NCBI GenBank assembly: GCA_035284745.1
Contig: JAYKIL010000031.1
Coordinates: forward strand, 62,001-126,000
Length of the DNA: 64,000 nucleotides
Reading direction: 5' to 3'
Origin: JAYKJB01 sp035284745 [NCBI: Candidatus Sericytochromatia bacterium]
GTDB taxonomy: Bacteria; Cyanobacteriota; Sericytochromatia; S15B-MN24
Shown here one piece after another: positions 35,962 to 44,500 of this stretch (its first letter is position 1; every line of letters begins with the position of its first letter). Made by a program: the position numbers and the translations under genes. Below the pieces are notes generated by a model, which was not told the origin of the DNA, ran no database searches, and was given only the letters and a program-made list of their open reading frames with translations.

Positions 35962-36643
35962 GGGGCCCGTGAGGGCTCCAGAGGGTTCGAAGCGGAGCAT
36001 AGTCCCGAAGAAAGATAATTTTGCTAGAACGCAAAGTGGGCGGCTGCAGACATTGATTAAGAAGGCCGAGCGGTAAACCGAGGCCGAGGGAAAAAAAAGC
36101 CTGCGTCCAGGCGTCAATGGGGTGCGGGACCAAGACATACGGCGGCGTCTCCAGCCCCCGAAGCCCCAGGCTGATGAACCCACTGTAAACGATGCCCCAA
36201 CCCCAGTGTGCTTTGCCGGCAAACAAGGCGTAGGCGATGCCCGCAAAACCTCCGCCCAGTCCCCAGATCAAAATCTGTTGAGTCTCCCAGCCTGTGAGGC
36301 CCCCTGTCGTCAAAAAGGTGGGGGCGCCGCCTGCTCTCGCGTTCAGAATCATTCCTGCAAAAATTCCCGCTGTTGTTCCGGAGAGCATTCCCGCTCCGGT
36401 CAGTCGCAAGAGGTATCTTTCGTGCCATCCAGCGAGCAGAAGAATCAGACAAGACAGAGCTATCAAGGGAGCTAAATCGGGGGACATGGACATTGAGATG
36501 CTCTTGGCGCTGCGCAGCACGAATATTGCGGGGGGGATTGCGGAAAGGGCTGCCGCAAGCATTGCGAAACGGGTTTTGGGGCGCCGCCAAATCGCGCCGA
36601 GTCCAATGGGAAGGCCCGGTAGATGGGGGGGGCGTCTCGTCAT
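35954..36643 (-). CDS. Polytopic membrane protein, unknown function
   Basis: A 229-residue protein with about five predicted membrane segments (first at residues about 27-43) and a Gly-rich core (GLGGGFAGIAYALFAGKAHWGWG). The ATG at 36643 has a GGAGG site 7 bases upstream. The frame extends 39 codons further but lacks a ribosome site. I do not recognise the family. It is convergent with the adenosyltransferase. Confidence 0.75.
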   Translation of the reverse strand: MTRRPPHLPGLPIGLGAIWRRPKTRFAMLAAALSAIPPAIFVLRSAKSISMSMSPDLAPLIALSCLILLLAGWHERYLLRLTGAGMLSGTTAGIFAGMILNARAGGAPTFLTTGGLTGWETQQILIWGLGGGFAGIAYALFAGKAHWGWGIVYSGFISLGLRGLETPPYVLVPHPIDAWTQAFFSLGLGLPLGLLNQCLQPPTLRSSKIIFLRDYAPLRTLWSPHGPLK

Positions 36644-36718
36644 TGGTGTGCCTCCTGTAGCCTCTGTTATATGCAACATGAAGGCAGAAGAGAACACCTG
36701 GTCGCTGGAAACAAAAAA

Positions 36719-36776
36719 ACCTAACCAGTGGACTGCTGACGGCTTATTTGCACAAGTCAAGCATCCCGGTTAGGTA
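36719..36776 (+). other. Inverted repeat in the divergent intergenic region
   Basis: ACCTAACC (36719-36726) and GGTTAGGT (36769-36776) are perfect complements spaced by 42 bases. A second hairpin, CTTAA-GCAAA-TTAAG, follows near 36812-36826. Together they could form a structured leader for the gene at 36917. No known riboswitch class fits. Confidence 0.35.
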
Positions 36777-36916
36777 TTTCGACTATACCGAAGCGGGTCT
36801 CCTTAAGCAAATTAAGTTTCGGTGAATGCATAGAACCCTGTGATGGCTTCGAATTGCGGAGGGTGTGCTTCCCTTCATACTTGACGGGTATAAAGGGCGT
36901 GAGCGAGGAGTCTGAA

Positions 36917-37705
36917 ATGCCGGGGCGAGACGTCCTGAAATATGTCATGGGCTTCTTTGGAAAAGGGGCGATTCCTGCAAGCCCTGCCAAGCCACGGCGG
37001 CCTCAACGGATGCCGCCCCCTCCGGTACTTGCGTCTCGGCCGCCGGACCCCGAAACGTTGAACCCTGCCAATATTACTCACGTAGGCCGTACGTCGGACC
37101 AACGGGATCTGATTCGAACCCAGGGGTTGGGGTCATTTTTGGTGGATCGGGAAACTCCCACCATCTGTTATTTTTTACAAGGACAGGTGGCGGAGATACC
37201 GACCGTGGAATTAAGGCACCTGTTCGCTTGTTTGATGGAAAAACGAGACTTTGAGGCTTTTTCTCCTCACTATGTCGATCTCCTGAACGTGGCCTCGTTC
37301 GAATTGCAGGCACGATCGGGAAAAATTCAGCGGGCGACGCCGGGCCCAAAAGGTCGGCCTGCTCCCGCCAAACCATTGCCTCGCACACCTTTGAATCGAA
37401 ACGCTCAGCCCCATTGGCCGGACCCAGAGAACCCTGCAACGATCACGAGAGTGGGACGTTCGGCCGCTGATACTGAATTAATCATGACGCTGGGCCTCGG
37501 TACTTTTGTTGTCTATAGAGACCCTGCGAGGCTCCGTTATTTTGACCGGGGACGGGAGTGGGATGTCCCGCCGGGTGAGCTGCAAATATTAATTGAAGCC
37601 CTTCAGGCGAAGCAGGACACGAACTTGCATCAGGCGAGCTATCTCGATCTTCTTAATGTGGCGATGACGATGCAAGAATCCCTTCCTAAGAGACGTCGTC
37701 GATAG
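36917..37705 (+). CDS. Hypothetical protein with two tandem repeats
   Basis: A 262-residue protein. The ATG at 36917 follows GAGGAG by 6 bases. After a Pro-rich linker it contains two copies of an unrecognised domain of about 85 residues (43-130 and 168-252). They share PDPE-x-N, ATIT-x-VGR, LGLGTFxV, a strand-rich middle and YxDLLNVA. The Pro/Lys-rich stretch 141-165 separates them. No catalytic motif or membrane segment is evident. A domain-pair scaffold or ligand-binding role is possible but unproven. Confidence 0.75.
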   Translation: MPGRDVLKYVMGFFGKGAIPASPAKPRRPQRMPPPPVLASRPPDPETLNPANITHVGRTSDQRDLIRTQGLGSFLVDRETPTICYFLQGQVAEIPTVELRHLFACLMEKRDFEAFSPHYVDLLNVASFELQARSGKIQRATPGPKGRPAPAKPLPRTPLNRNAQPHWPDPENPATITRVGRSAADTELIMTLGLGTFVVYRDPARLRYFDRGREWDVPPGELQILIEALQAKQDTNLHQASYLDLLNVAMTMQESLPKRRRR

Positions 37706-37798
37706 CTTGCGGGCCTTTCACTCGCCATTGTGACCCTTGCCGCTTCGAAGCATTGCGTGAAACCTTTATGGTGGATAGCACTGAACAGGAGGGCTGTC

Positions 37799-38371
37799 GT
37801 GCCGCGCGCGTTGTCGAGTGAAGCTACCCAAGAGGCCGCTGCATTTGCGCTTGTGAACGCCGTTCGTCAGGTTCGGGATCTTTATTTGGCACCCGTTTCT
37901 CAAGTGGTGTTGAACTATCAGGGTGAGGTTGACGCCCTTGGATGCGGCTGGTCCGCTTTTGAGGCAGGCGTTGCCCTCCTTGAGGTTGTTGCCACTGGGC
38001 GCTTGGGGACTCACGGTCGGGTGCTCGGTGTGCAAGCAAATTTTGAGAGAATGCAGCCGATCGTGAGCGTCGCGATAGAGCGCTCGCTGCCTGTGCTGCG
38101 TCTTGGCTTTGCCTCAAGAGATTTTTATGCTCTCGACCTGGAGGAGGAATACCGTTTGGCATTTCGGCCTGTGTTCAGCAGTGCCGATCCCTGGTACCAG
38201 CAGCGTGGTCAGTCCTTGGAGAACTTAGCGCGTGCCTGGAATATTCCGGTGAATCAGGGTGTTTATGAATTGGGCACGTGGCACGGCTTGGAAAATACGT
38301 GGGACCGCGAGGCGCCGAGACGGGTGCTCGCCTTGGCGTGGCTGTTACACGCGTTTCGGCCCGGGGTTTGA
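37799..38371 (+). CDS. Hypothetical protein, possibly degenerate nucleoside phosphorylase
   Basis: A 190-residue protein. The GTG at 37799 follows AGGAGGG by 6 bases, so the 23-codon upstream extension is omitted. Its C-terminal part (FSSADPWYQQRGQSLENLA, then NQGVYELGTWHGLENTW) recalls the order of purine nucleoside phosphorylase motifs (Y-D-P-x-L-R and G-V-Y-x3-G-P-x-x-E-T), but the Gly-Pro and Thr are lost and the protein is about 80 residues shorter. It overlaps the end of the convergent ubiB-like gene by 27 bases. Assignment is weak. Confidence 0.5.
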   Translation: MPRALSSEATQEAAAFALVNAVRQVRDLYLAPVSQVVLNYQGEVDALGCGWSAFEAGVALLEVVATGRLGTHGRVLGVQANFERMQPIVSVAIERSLPVLRLGFASRDFYALDLEEEYRLAFRPVFSSADPWYQQRGQSLENLARAWNIPVNQGVYELGTWHGLENTWDREAPRRVLALAWLLHAFRPGV

Positions 38372-40171
38372 TGGGGGGCTGAACGGCCACCGAAAAACCG
38401 TCAGCAGTCGCCACGCACCCAGCCATTGGGGCAGATGACCCCGCCAAGTGTCTTGCGCCAGACGGGCGAGCACCCTTTGCATAAGAGGGACGGCCTCCGG
38501 TGACAAGGCCCAGGCCGCCAGTTTTGTGCCCAGTTCTTGAAGGTTGATCCTGGGGTCGTCCCGCAACATTTCGGCCAGCTTGGACATTTGTTCCCAGTCC
38601 GGCGTTTCGCCACTCAAAACGGCGTCCGCCAGTCGCGAGCGTAAGTCTTCTGCATCAGCGGATAGCAGCCAGCTCATCCCCATTTGGGCCACCTCACCCA
38701 GACGAAAGCCTGGATCGCGCTGTGCCAGGCGAATTAATTCATTGAGCCGCGCCCAGTTGATACCATTATCATTGAGTAGTTCGCCCAAAAACCGCTCGCG
38801 CAAAGATTTTCCTCCCTCGGTGAGCAGTAATTTTGCAGCGTAGGGGATAGAAACATCGAATGCATGGAACTTTGGGTCTAGCTGTAAGCCAATTCCCTCG
38901 AGGGCGATCAGCGTGCGGATGATCATCGAGAAGGAAATGGGCACACGCAGTTGGTATCGGTAAAAAATATCCGCGAGTGGCTCGGTCATCTGACGAAAAG
39001 TGGGGCGCTGGGACAGAGGAGCATTCGTCGCCTCCAGAATCCATTGTATGGTGGGCTTCAAGGGAGCCGGGTCCTGTCCTTTTTCCAAAAAACCTAATGC
39101 TGCCATATCGTCCACGAGCGCGTTCACATCCTGGTCGACGAGATGCAGAAAGGTGTCTACCAAGCGCAGTTGCATGGCCCTGGGAATTTCCCCCATCATT
39201 CCAAAGTCGAGAAAAATTAAATGCCCGTGCGCGTCAACCATGATGTTCCCGGGGTGCAGATCTGCGTGGTAAAAGCCGTCCTCAAGGAGTTGCTTCAGGT
39301 TGACGTGAACGGCGTGACGGACAAGTGCTGGTGGATCCACTCCAGCCCGCTGTAATCCGGCGATATCCGTCACGCGCACTCCGTGCATGTAGCTCATCGT
39401 GAGGACCCGTCGTGAGGAGTGAATTCGATACATTTCTGGAATCGCCACCCCAGGGAAACGGGAAAAATTCGACCGGAAACGATCGGCGTGGTCCGCTTCG
39501 AGCCTGTAATCAATTTCTTCGTGGAGCTTGCGGTCGAATTCATCCAAGATTTCAATCAGAGGCAAGCTGCCCAACCAACGAGTATGGCGAGTAATCCAGC
39601 GAGCGATCAGTTGTAGTGCCCCCAAATCGACGGCGAATGTTTCTAACAGGTTTGGGCGCTGCACTTTGACGGCCACTTCTTCGCCGGTATGCAGCCAGGT
39701 GTGGTAGACCTGTCCGAGACTCGCCGCCGCCACCGGGGTTGAGGGAAAATCGCGAAAAATTTCTGCCACGGGCCGCCCCAATTCCTCTTCGATGAATTCC
39801 CTGGCTTGCTCGGTCGGAAATGGTGGAACCCGGTCCTGTAAATGCGCCATTTCTTCGACGTAGCTCAGAGGCAGAAGGTCTACTCTTGTGGAGAGCGCTT
39901 GCCCCACCTTGATGAAGGTGGGGCCCAACGCGATACATTGATGACGCAACCAGCCTGCGAGTCTCCGCTCGTGCGCTTGTCGTTCAAAGGGCGCTAAGTT
40001 TCGCGTTTTTTTGATTTCTTGATGCCGTTTCCACGCAAAAATCCCGACAATCCACGCCACCCGGATGGCACGCACCCAGATTCGCCAAATACGGGTGGGA
40101 TCAGCGGGTGCGCGTAACGGGGGTTCTCGTGTGAGCCCCGGGGGGGGAAGTCCCAACAAAGCAGGCGACAC
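38345..40171 (-). CDS. ABC1/UbiB-family atypical kinase
   Basis: A 608-residue protein of the ABC1 (UbiB/ADCK) family, linked in other bacteria to ubiquinone or other quinone and lipid supply. The diagnostic KxGQ motif is FIKVGQALSTR. Kinase-like features include VAAASLGQVYHTWLHTGEEVAVKVQRPN (Ala-rich nucleotide loop and the lysine) and the catalytic segment DGFYHADLHPGNI with LDFGMMGE. The GTG start at 40171 lacks a clear ribosome site. The C-terminus is helical and has no clear membrane pair. Confidence 0.9.
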   Translation of the reverse strand: MSPALLGLPPPGLTREPPLRAPADPTRIWRIWVRAIRVAWIVGIFAWKRHQEIKKTRNLAPFERQAHERRLAGWLRHQCIALGPTFIKVGQALSTRVDLLPLSYVEEMAHLQDRVPPFPTEQAREFIEEELGRPVAEIFRDFPSTPVAAASLGQVYHTWLHTGEEVAVKVQRPNLLETFAVDLGALQLIARWITRHTRWLGSLPLIEILDEFDRKLHEEIDYRLEADHADRFRSNFSRFPGVAIPEMYRIHSSRRVLTMSYMHGVRVTDIAGLQRAGVDPPALVRHAVHVNLKQLLEDGFYHADLHPGNIMVDAHGHLIFLDFGMMGEIPRAMQLRLVDTFLHLVDQDVNALVDDMAALGFLEKGQDPAPLKPTIQWILEATNAPLSQRPTFRQMTEPLADIFYRYQLRVPISFSMIIRTLIALEGIGLQLDPKFHAFDVSIPYAAKLLLTEGGKSLRERFLGELLNDNGINWARLNELIRLAQRDPGFRLGEVAQMGMSWLLSADAEDLRSRLADAVLSGETPDWEQMSKLAEMLRDDPRINLQELGTKLAAWALSPEAVPLMQRVLARLAQDTWRGHLPQWLGAWRLLTVFRWPFSPPSNPGPKRV

Positions 40172-40180
40172 GTCAAAGGG

Positions 40181-40762
40181 TTAGCGCTGAATAATTCCAC
40201 AGGCGATCCTTGGACCGCCACTGACACCCGACTTGGCGGGGCCTGAGATACCTTGGTCAGGATTTTTGTGAATAATAATCGCGCTCCCGTCGGCGTCGAA
40301 AAGGCTGAGCGGCCCATCACTCAGGGTCACGCGGGTGGTCCACGCGTCCAGGCGGCCCTGACCCCGTTCATCGATCACAATATTCGGCAGATCGCCCAGG
40401 TGGTAGGGGTGGTTAACGTCGGGATCGCTGTTGCTGCTGGGGCCGGGGTCAAAATGTCCGCCCGCTGACGTGAAGGGGGGGGTGCACTCTCCTACGCCGT
40501 GGATGTGAACACCGTGTCGCCCTGGAGTCAGAGCCTGAGGGTCGCCTTGCAGTTCGATCACGACACGGACTGCCCGACCCTCGTCGTTTTGAACTTCTAT
40601 CAGGGTGGCGTGACCCACAATGCCTTGACCCAGAATGGCGGCTTGCGCGCGGGCCACCTCTCGTCCAGCGACGTGGTGACGTTGACTGTCCTGCAAAATC
40701 AAGGCGCAACCCGACACGCTGAGCAGGGTCGCTGCGAGGGTCACAAAAGACATCATTTGCAC
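40181..40762 (-). CDS. sodC: Cu/Zn superoxide dismutase lipoprotein
   Basis: A 193-residue exported enzyme that dismutates superoxide. The GTG at 40762 is preceded by GAGGAGGT with 7 bases of spacing. The signal peptide ends in lipobox VSGC. Metal ligands are visible in VHIHGVGEC, GGHFDP, HPYHLGDLPNI and SAIIIHKNPD; the final active-site Arg lies near GGPRIACG. It lies 9 bases upstream of the ubiB-like gene and may share a transcript with it. Confidence 0.95.
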   Translation of the reverse strand: MQMMSFVTLAATLLSVSGCALILQDSQRHHVAGREVARAQAAILGQGIVGHATLIEVQNDEGRAVRVVIELQGDPQALTPGRHGVHIHGVGECTPPFTSAGGHFDPGPSSNSDPDVNHPYHLGDLPNIVIDERGQGRLDAWTTRVTLSDGPLSLFDADGSAIIIHKNPDQGISGPAKSGVSGGPRIACGIIQR

Positions 40763-40869
40763 GGTCGGACCTCCTCGACGATATTGTGGTGAGGATTGTA
40801 GCATAGTCGTGCATCTCATCGGCGGAGGGGCATCGCGGGCGCAGACCGCGGTACAGTGAAGGGGTTTAT

Positions 40870-42363
40870 TTGGGCAAAACGTTATTCCAGACGGTACCCG
40901 CTGCTTTTCCCGCGGCCGTTTTGGGTGATGGGAAGAGTGTTGGCCTGCTGCGGGCCGATGGCAGCATTAACGCCCTGGCTTTTCCAGACAGGGCCGGTGA
41001 GTCTTGGTTCGGGGCTGACGCCACTTTCACCCTGGCCCCCGTCGAGGCGGCGGTCGCGTCTTTTGAATACGTCGGAGTGACGCCCGTTTTGCAAACGACC
41101 TGGCAACAGGGGGACGCCCGTGCGTGTGTGACCGATTTCATGCCGCTTCGCGGTAATGTCACGGGGAGCCCCACGTGGCCGCGGCGTCGCATCATTCGGA
41201 TTGTCGAGGCGTTGGATGCCGAGATGGATTTTCGAATGGTTTTGACCGCCCATCTTGGTGGCGAGCCCGTCGAACTGCTTGAAGACCCTGAAGGGGTTGT
41301 GCTAGTGGCAGCGCGCGAATCACTGGTCTTTCAGACGAGTGGCGAAGTTCTTCTTGCTGCCGATGGAGTGGTCTCTAGCACCTTTCGCTTGGCACGCGGT
41401 GAGCGGCGGGTGTTTGTTTTGACGTGGCATCCGACACCCGATCCTGAGGTGCATTCTATCAACGCCCGGGAGGCAGACTGGGAATTGGACGGCACTTTGG
41501 ATTATTGGATGACGTGGGAGCGACGCTGTCCGTTTAATGGTGTGCAGCGAGCACACGTGATGGGCGCATTGGTCTTGCTTGCTGCCACTGGGGGGCTCGA
41601 ACCGAATTTTATCCACTCTCAGATTCATTTTGGCGCTCAGACCAGATTGTTAGCGGCTGCTGCCCTCAGTGCGTGGGGGTATGAAGAAGCACTGGCGGTT
41701 GCTTTGCGGGGGTGGAGCCCTCAAGGGGAACGCCTCGACGAGTTGATAGACGGCGCTCAGTTGTTATCGGCGTTGGCTCAGGCCGCCGTCTCGGGGTTGA
41801 TAGAGGCGCGAGTCTGGCTTCCCCATCTGGAAAAAATAGAAATTTTTGCCCAGAATTTGAGCCATTGCGTGATGGACATCGACGCCTTGAAGTGCTCTGG
41901 CGAACAGCTGGTTGCTTTGGCCTTGGCATTGGATGCAGTTTTTTGCCTTGAAGAGGAAGGGCTCTGGCGGGCTGACACGATGCCTCTCCGCGCGGCCCAG
42001 GAGACATTGAAAACCCATATGGCCGCAGTGGGCGAACTGCCACGCGGGTGGCGTTCGCTGTTCGAGCCAACGGAGGTTTTAGATGGGTTATTCCTTGATG
42101 ATCCTGGGCGCCCGATCCTCGGATGGCGAGAGACCTTGTGGGCGGTCCGGCTGACATTGCGTGCGGGGGCATACACACAGGCCCGTCGGGCGATGGATCG
42201 CTTTTGGTTAACACATCAGACGGTTTTCTGCGCGGAGATACCAGACGCACACGGCGCAGACCATGATCTGTGGGCCCATGCCGCCTGGTTGTCAGCATTG
42301 ATTTATCTTGTGGATCCCCCCACACCGGGGCGGCTCGAGTTGCCTGATGAGTGGGATTGGTGA
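40870..42363 (+). CDS. GH15-like (glucoamylase/trehalase-type) protein
   Basis: A 497-residue protein. The N-domain LGDGKSVGLLRADGSINALAFPDRAG follows the GNG-DGSIDWL pattern of GH15-type enzymes, and the C-terminal half is an alpha/alpha barrel-like helical array. I cannot locate the two catalytic Glu motifs of GH15, so activity is uncertain. The TTG start at 40870 is weak; no better in-frame start is nearby. Substrate unknown; it is grouped by theme with the glycogen genes of the window. Confidence 0.65.
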   Translation: MGKTLFQTVPAAFPAAVLGDGKSVGLLRADGSINALAFPDRAGESWFGADATFTLAPVEAAVASFEYVGVTPVLQTTWQQGDARACVTDFMPLRGNVTGSPTWPRRRIIRIVEALDAEMDFRMVLTAHLGGEPVELLEDPEGVVLVAARESLVFQTSGEVLLAADGVVSSTFRLARGERRVFVLTWHPTPDPEVHSINAREADWELDGTLDYWMTWERRCPFNGVQRAHVMGALVLLAATGGLEPNFIHSQIHFGAQTRLLAAAALSAWGYEEALAVALRGWSPQGERLDELIDGAQLLSALAQAAVSGLIEARVWLPHLEKIEIFAQNLSHCVMDIDALKCSGEQLVALALALDAVFCLEEEGLWRADTMPLRAAQETLKTHMAAVGELPRGWRSLFEPTEVLDGLFLDDPGRPILGWRETLWAVRLTLRAGAYTQARRAMDRFWLTHQTVFCAEIPDAHGADHDLWAHAAWLSALIYLVDPPTPGRLELPDEWDW

Positions 42364-42458
42364 GAGGGACGTGGCCCATGTCCGTCGCCTTTGTTACAAT
42401 CCGAGGCGTTCCGGCGCTGTTGCCGTGAACCAGGTTTGATGCGAGGAGGATCTCTGCT

Positions 42459-42779
42459 GTGATGAAGTTTGTTGCGTTGTATCGGCAACCGGAGGACAAA
42501 ACCGCGTTTGACACGCATTTCAATTCGGTGCACGTGCCCTTGTGTGAGGCGGTGCCAAATCTGTTGAAAATGGAAGTCACGCGATTCACCGGAACCCCTC
42601 GTGGGGAGAGCGACATCTATCTGATGGCGCAGATGTATTTCGCGGATCAAAAGTCGATGATGGAAGGCCTGATGTCTGAGGCGGGTAAGGCGACAGCCAA
42701 GGATGCCCGGGCCTTTGCGGGCGAAATTTTTAGCGGCTATTTTGGCGAAGTACAGGCGCCAGCCTCCGTGGAGGCTTAA
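42459..42779 (+). CDS. EthD-domain protein
   Basis: A 106-residue alpha/beta-barrel-dimer protein of the EthD family (MKFVALYRQPED, HVPLCEAVPNLLKMEVTRFTG, YFADQKSMMEG). The GTG at 42459, or ATG three bases later, follows GAGGAGG. EthD members support oxidation of unusual substrates in several systems, and some are decarboxylases or dehydratases. It is the first gene of the catabolic cluster and lies 4 bases before a crotonase. Confidence 0.85.
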   Translation: MMKFVALYRQPEDKTAFDTHFNSVHVPLCEAVPNLLKMEVTRFTGTPRGESDIYLMAQMYFADQKSMMEGLMSEAGKATAKDARAFAGEIFSGYFGEVQAPASVEA

Positions 42780-42783
42780 ATGG

Positions 42784-43599
42784 ATGATGCACGCTGAAAA
42801 GTGGCCTCACGCCTCGTCGCACGCTGAAAACAACCAATACATTCGTGTGTGGCGCGAGGGACGCGTGGGTGTCGTTCAGATCAGCCGTCCTGAGGCCCTC
42901 AACGCCCTCAGCATCCCTTTAATGCGGGAGCTGTTGGAGGCATTGTGGGCTTTTGATGCGGACAATGATGTGGGCGCAGTGGTTTTGACCGGGGACGCGC
43001 GCGCCTTTGCTGCGGGCGCGGACATCAAAGAAATGGAGGGCCAAGGGGCCATTGAAATGTTGCTCGAATCAGGTTTGGGCCTGTGGGATGCCGTTGGTAC
43101 GGTTCGCAAGCCGATCGTGGCGGCGGTGAGCGGCCATTGTCTGGGTGGGGGCTGTGAACTCGCAATGGCCTGCGACATGATCGTAGCCTCTGAGTCAGCG
43201 CGTTTTGGCCAACCTGAAATTAATCTTGGGGTGATACCCGGAGCCGGTGGCACCCAGAGACTCGCAAGGGCATTGGGGACGCGTCGGGCGATGGAGATGA
43301 TTCTCACCGGTGCGACGTTCGGGGCCTCCGAGGCCTTGGCCTCAGGTTTGGTTAATCGGGTGGTTCCCGTGGAATTATTTTTGGAGGAGGCGGTTGCTTT
43401 GGCCGCAACCGTGGCCGCCAAGCCGCCAGTGGCGGTTCGGTTGGCCAAACAGTTGATACACGCCACGGACGAGGTGAGTCTCGGGGAAGGACTACAGCGG
43501 GAACGACACGCCTTTTTCCTTCTTTTTGCCAGTGAAGATCAAAAGGAAGGGATGCGTGCTTTCGTCGAAAAACGTGCGCCACACTGGAGGGGACGTTAG
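42784..43599 (+). CDS. Enoyl-CoA hydratase (PaaF-like)
   Basis: A 271-residue crotonase that hydrates 2-enoyl-CoA. Both catalytic Glu are present (GGGCELAMACD and QPEINLGVIPGAGG). The oxyanion-hole region AFAAGADIKEM is intact. The start ATG at 42784 lies 4 bases after the EthD stop. Its fit to PaaF of phenylacetate degradation is plausible, but ordinary beta-oxidation cannot be excluded. Confidence 0.92.
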   Translation: MMHAEKWPHASSHAENNQYIRVWREGRVGVVQISRPEALNALSIPLMRELLEALWAFDADNDVGAVVLTGDARAFAAGADIKEMEGQGAIEMLLESGLGLWDAVGTVRKPIVAAVSGHCLGGGCELAMACDMIVASESARFGQPEINLGVIPGAGGTQRLARALGTRRAMEMILTGATFGASEALASGLVNRVVPVELFLEEAVALAATVAAKPPVAVRLAKQLIHATDEVSLGEGLQRERHAFFLLFASEDQKEGMRAFVEKRAPHWRGR

Positions 43600-43601
43600 A
43601 A

Positions 43602-44402
43602 ATGACGGCTGCGACATATTCGACCATTCTGTACCACGTCAAGGAGGGGATCGCCTCTCTGGTGTTCAACCGACAAGAGGTGCTCAATGCTTTCAATGAC
43701 CGAATGTCCGAAGAGGTCTATGTTGCGCTGAGGCACGCGGCCCGGGACGAAAATACAAGATGCGTCATCATTACGGGGGCTGGGAAAGCTTTTTGCGCTG
43801 GCCAGGACCTCGGAAGTCGCAATGTGGCTGATTTTGATGGCGAATTGCATCTTGGGGAGTCTGTGCGCGAACGTTACAACCCGATTATCCAGCTGATCAG
43901 AACCATGGATAAGCCCGTTGTTGCCGCTTTGAACGGGGTCGCCGCAGGTGCCGGGTGTTCTATTGCGTTGGCTTGTGATCTCCGTTTGGCGTCCACCAAG
44001 GCAAATTTGATTCAAGCTTTCGTCAGAATTGGCGCCGCGCCTGATTCAGGGTCATCTTTTTTCCTCCCGCGTCTCGTGGGATTGGGGCGGGCGACAGAGC
44101 TTTTGTTTCTTGGCGATAAGATCAACGCGGTGGAAGCAGAGCGTTGGGGTTTGGTGAACCGCGTGGCTGAGCCGGAGGCCTTTGATGCCTTGGTTCAAGA
44201 TTACGCCCACCGTTTATCCCAGGCACCGACGCGTGCGATTGCCCTCGCAAAACGTGCTTTGAACCAAGCGATGGATACCGATCTGACGACGACGCTCGAG
44301 CATGAGGCTTGGATGCAGGAACTTGCGGGAAGAAGTTCTGATTACGCCGAGGGGGTGCGTGCCTTTACGGAGAAGCGGCCGCCGGTTTACACTGGAAAGT
44401 AG
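43602..44402 (+). CDS. PaaG-like 2-(1,2-epoxy)phenylacetyl-CoA isomerase / enoyl-CoA isomerase
   Basis: A 266-residue crotonase-fold isomerase starting 2 bases after the previous gene. It lacks the first hydratase Glu (AAGAGCSIALACD) and has the PaaG-type Asp in IGAAPDSGSSFFLPR. The close similarity to E. coli PaaG continues through the tail LAGRSSDYAEGVRAFTEKRPP. PaaG converts epoxyphenylacetyl-CoA to its oxepin. Here it lies directly upstream of a diiron protein of the PaaA/PaaC family. Confidence 0.88.
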   Translation: MTAATYSTILYHVKEGIASLVFNRQEVLNAFNDRMSEEVYVALRHAARDENTRCVIITGAGKAFCAGQDLGSRNVADFDGELHLGESVRERYNPIIQLIRTMDKPVVAALNGVAAGAGCSIALACDLRLASTKANLIQAFVRIGAAPDSGSSFFLPRLVGLGRATELLFLGDKINAVEAERWGLVNRVAEPEAFDALVQDYAHRLSQAPTRAIALAKRALNQAMDTDLTTTLEHEAWMQELAGRSSDYAEGVRAFTEKRPPVYTGK

Positions 44403-44500
44403 TCGGTGAGGTTGCAGAGTTTGGCTAAGCAACCTGCTGTCTTCGGTGGGAAGTGGAACTTGAGGCAACGAGGCCTCGTTCGAGGGAGGAGTCACATCCA

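Noticed and set aside
36684-36773. A 29- to 31-residue frame ending in FAQVKHPG next to the divergent promoters.
   Set aside because: It has no ribosome site and overlaps the inverted repeat; too short to support.
41666-42616. A 316-codon minus-strand frame opposite the GH15-like gene.
   Set aside because: It is Arg/Pro/Ser-rich with no domain, and lies entirely antisense to the GH15-like and EthD genes.
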